From the NCBI GenBank assembly GCA_937911855.1, contig CALDPK010000239.1, positions 1-13,962 of the forward strand: a stretch of 13,962 bases of DNA. The letters are read 5' to 3'. This DNA is from an uncultured Trueperaceae bacterium. GTDB taxonomy: Bacteria > Deinococcota > Deinococci > Deinococcales > Trueperaceae. The stretch's first letter is position 1. Each line of letters begins with the position of its first letter. This document shows, one piece after another, positions 13,864-13,962 of this stretch. The notes beneath the pieces are model-generated. The model was given only the letters and a program-made list of their open reading frames with translations. It did no database searches and was not told the DNA's origin. A program made the position numbers and the translations under genes.

Positions 13864-13962
13864 ATGAGATTCGAACCCAAACGCCTGCTCTTCGCACTCG
13901 TGGCAGCCCTCGGCCTGCTTTCACCGTTCAGCTTCGCCCTGGCCCAGTCATATGACGTGATC
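13864..13962 (+). CDS. Partial exported protein (signal peptide only, runs off right edge)
   Basis: Thirty-three codons are visible. They begin MRFEPKRLLFALVAALG and run through a hydrophobic core to a signal peptidase-like FALA-Q site, after which the mature chain starts QSYDVI. The SYDVI start is compatible with several families, for example amidohydrolases or periplasmic binding proteins, and is too short to choose between them. A ribosome binding site, a -10 box and a FadR-like operator precede it. Export is well supported; the function is unknown. Confidence 0.75.
   Translation, partial: MRFEPKRLLFALVAALGLLSPFSFALAQSYDVI

Noticed and set aside
1..13962. CRISPR arrays, tRNA or rRNA genes, insertion sequences, defence systems
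   Set aside because: No regularly spaced repeats, cloverleaf-like sequences, transposase motifs or known defence-gene motifs were seen on either strand. Gene content and base use look uniform through the window.

Overview
The window is high-GC, densely coded bacterial chromosome. It has short intergenic gaps, translationally overlapping start/stop pairs, and no tRNA, rRNA, insertion sequence or CRISPR array that I can see. Several genes have a TANNNT-like -10 box only 5-7 bases before the start codon and no Shine-Dalgarno sequence, which is the layout of leaderless transcripts. That layout, high GC, a TetR-linked heterodimeric ABC exporter, a two-subunit iron-sulfur serine dehydratase and an LCP cell-wall ligase together suggest Deinococcota, perhaps the Trueperaceae side. 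This is an inference from style and gene content; Actinobacteria or Chloroflexota cannot be excluded without a homology search.

Left part (1-4926): the 5' portion of a GAF-type sensor gene runs off the left edge on the minus strand (1-471). Divergent from it is an operon of a TetR-family regulator (646-1257) and two ABC exporter half-transporters (1247-2971 and 2968-4926). All three genes overlap translationally. A perfect 14-bp palindrome sits between the -35 and -10 boxes in front of the regulator and is the obvious operator. The two ATPase subunits carry complementary defects (Walker B/H-loop in one, signature motif in the other), the hallmark of TM287/288- or BmrCD-type heterodimers.

Middle part (4927-7849): two minus-strand genes encode exported proteins, a thermonuclease fused to a lamin-tail-like domain (4931-5797) and a small Big_2 lipoprotein (5953-6351). 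A divergent plus-strand gene (6584-7849) encodes a secreted protein of about six beta-propeller-like repeats. Promoter-like sequences, a strong hairpin and TTAACC direct repeats lie between them.

Right part (7850-13962): L-serine dehydratase beta and alpha subunits (7909-8619 and 8616-9458) overlap by ATGA and end at a strong hairpin terminator. Convergent to them is a large secreted PIG-L-type deacetylase with NEW3-like and glutamine-amidotransferase-like domains (9540-12176). Across a 297-bp intergenic region lies a plus-strand LCP (LytR-CpsA-Psr) envelope ligase (12474-13808). The window ends in the signal peptide of another exported protein (13864 onward), whose promoter carries a perfect inverted repeat resembling a FadR-type GntR operator.

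Overall this is mostly core or housekeeping DNA rich in cell-envelope functions: export, secreted nuclease, lipoprotein, propeller, deacetylase and LCP. I did not find a clearly new defence or mobile system. The most notable signals are regulatory (leaderless promoters and two well-formed operators) and architectural (the nuclease-LTD and deacetylase fusions).
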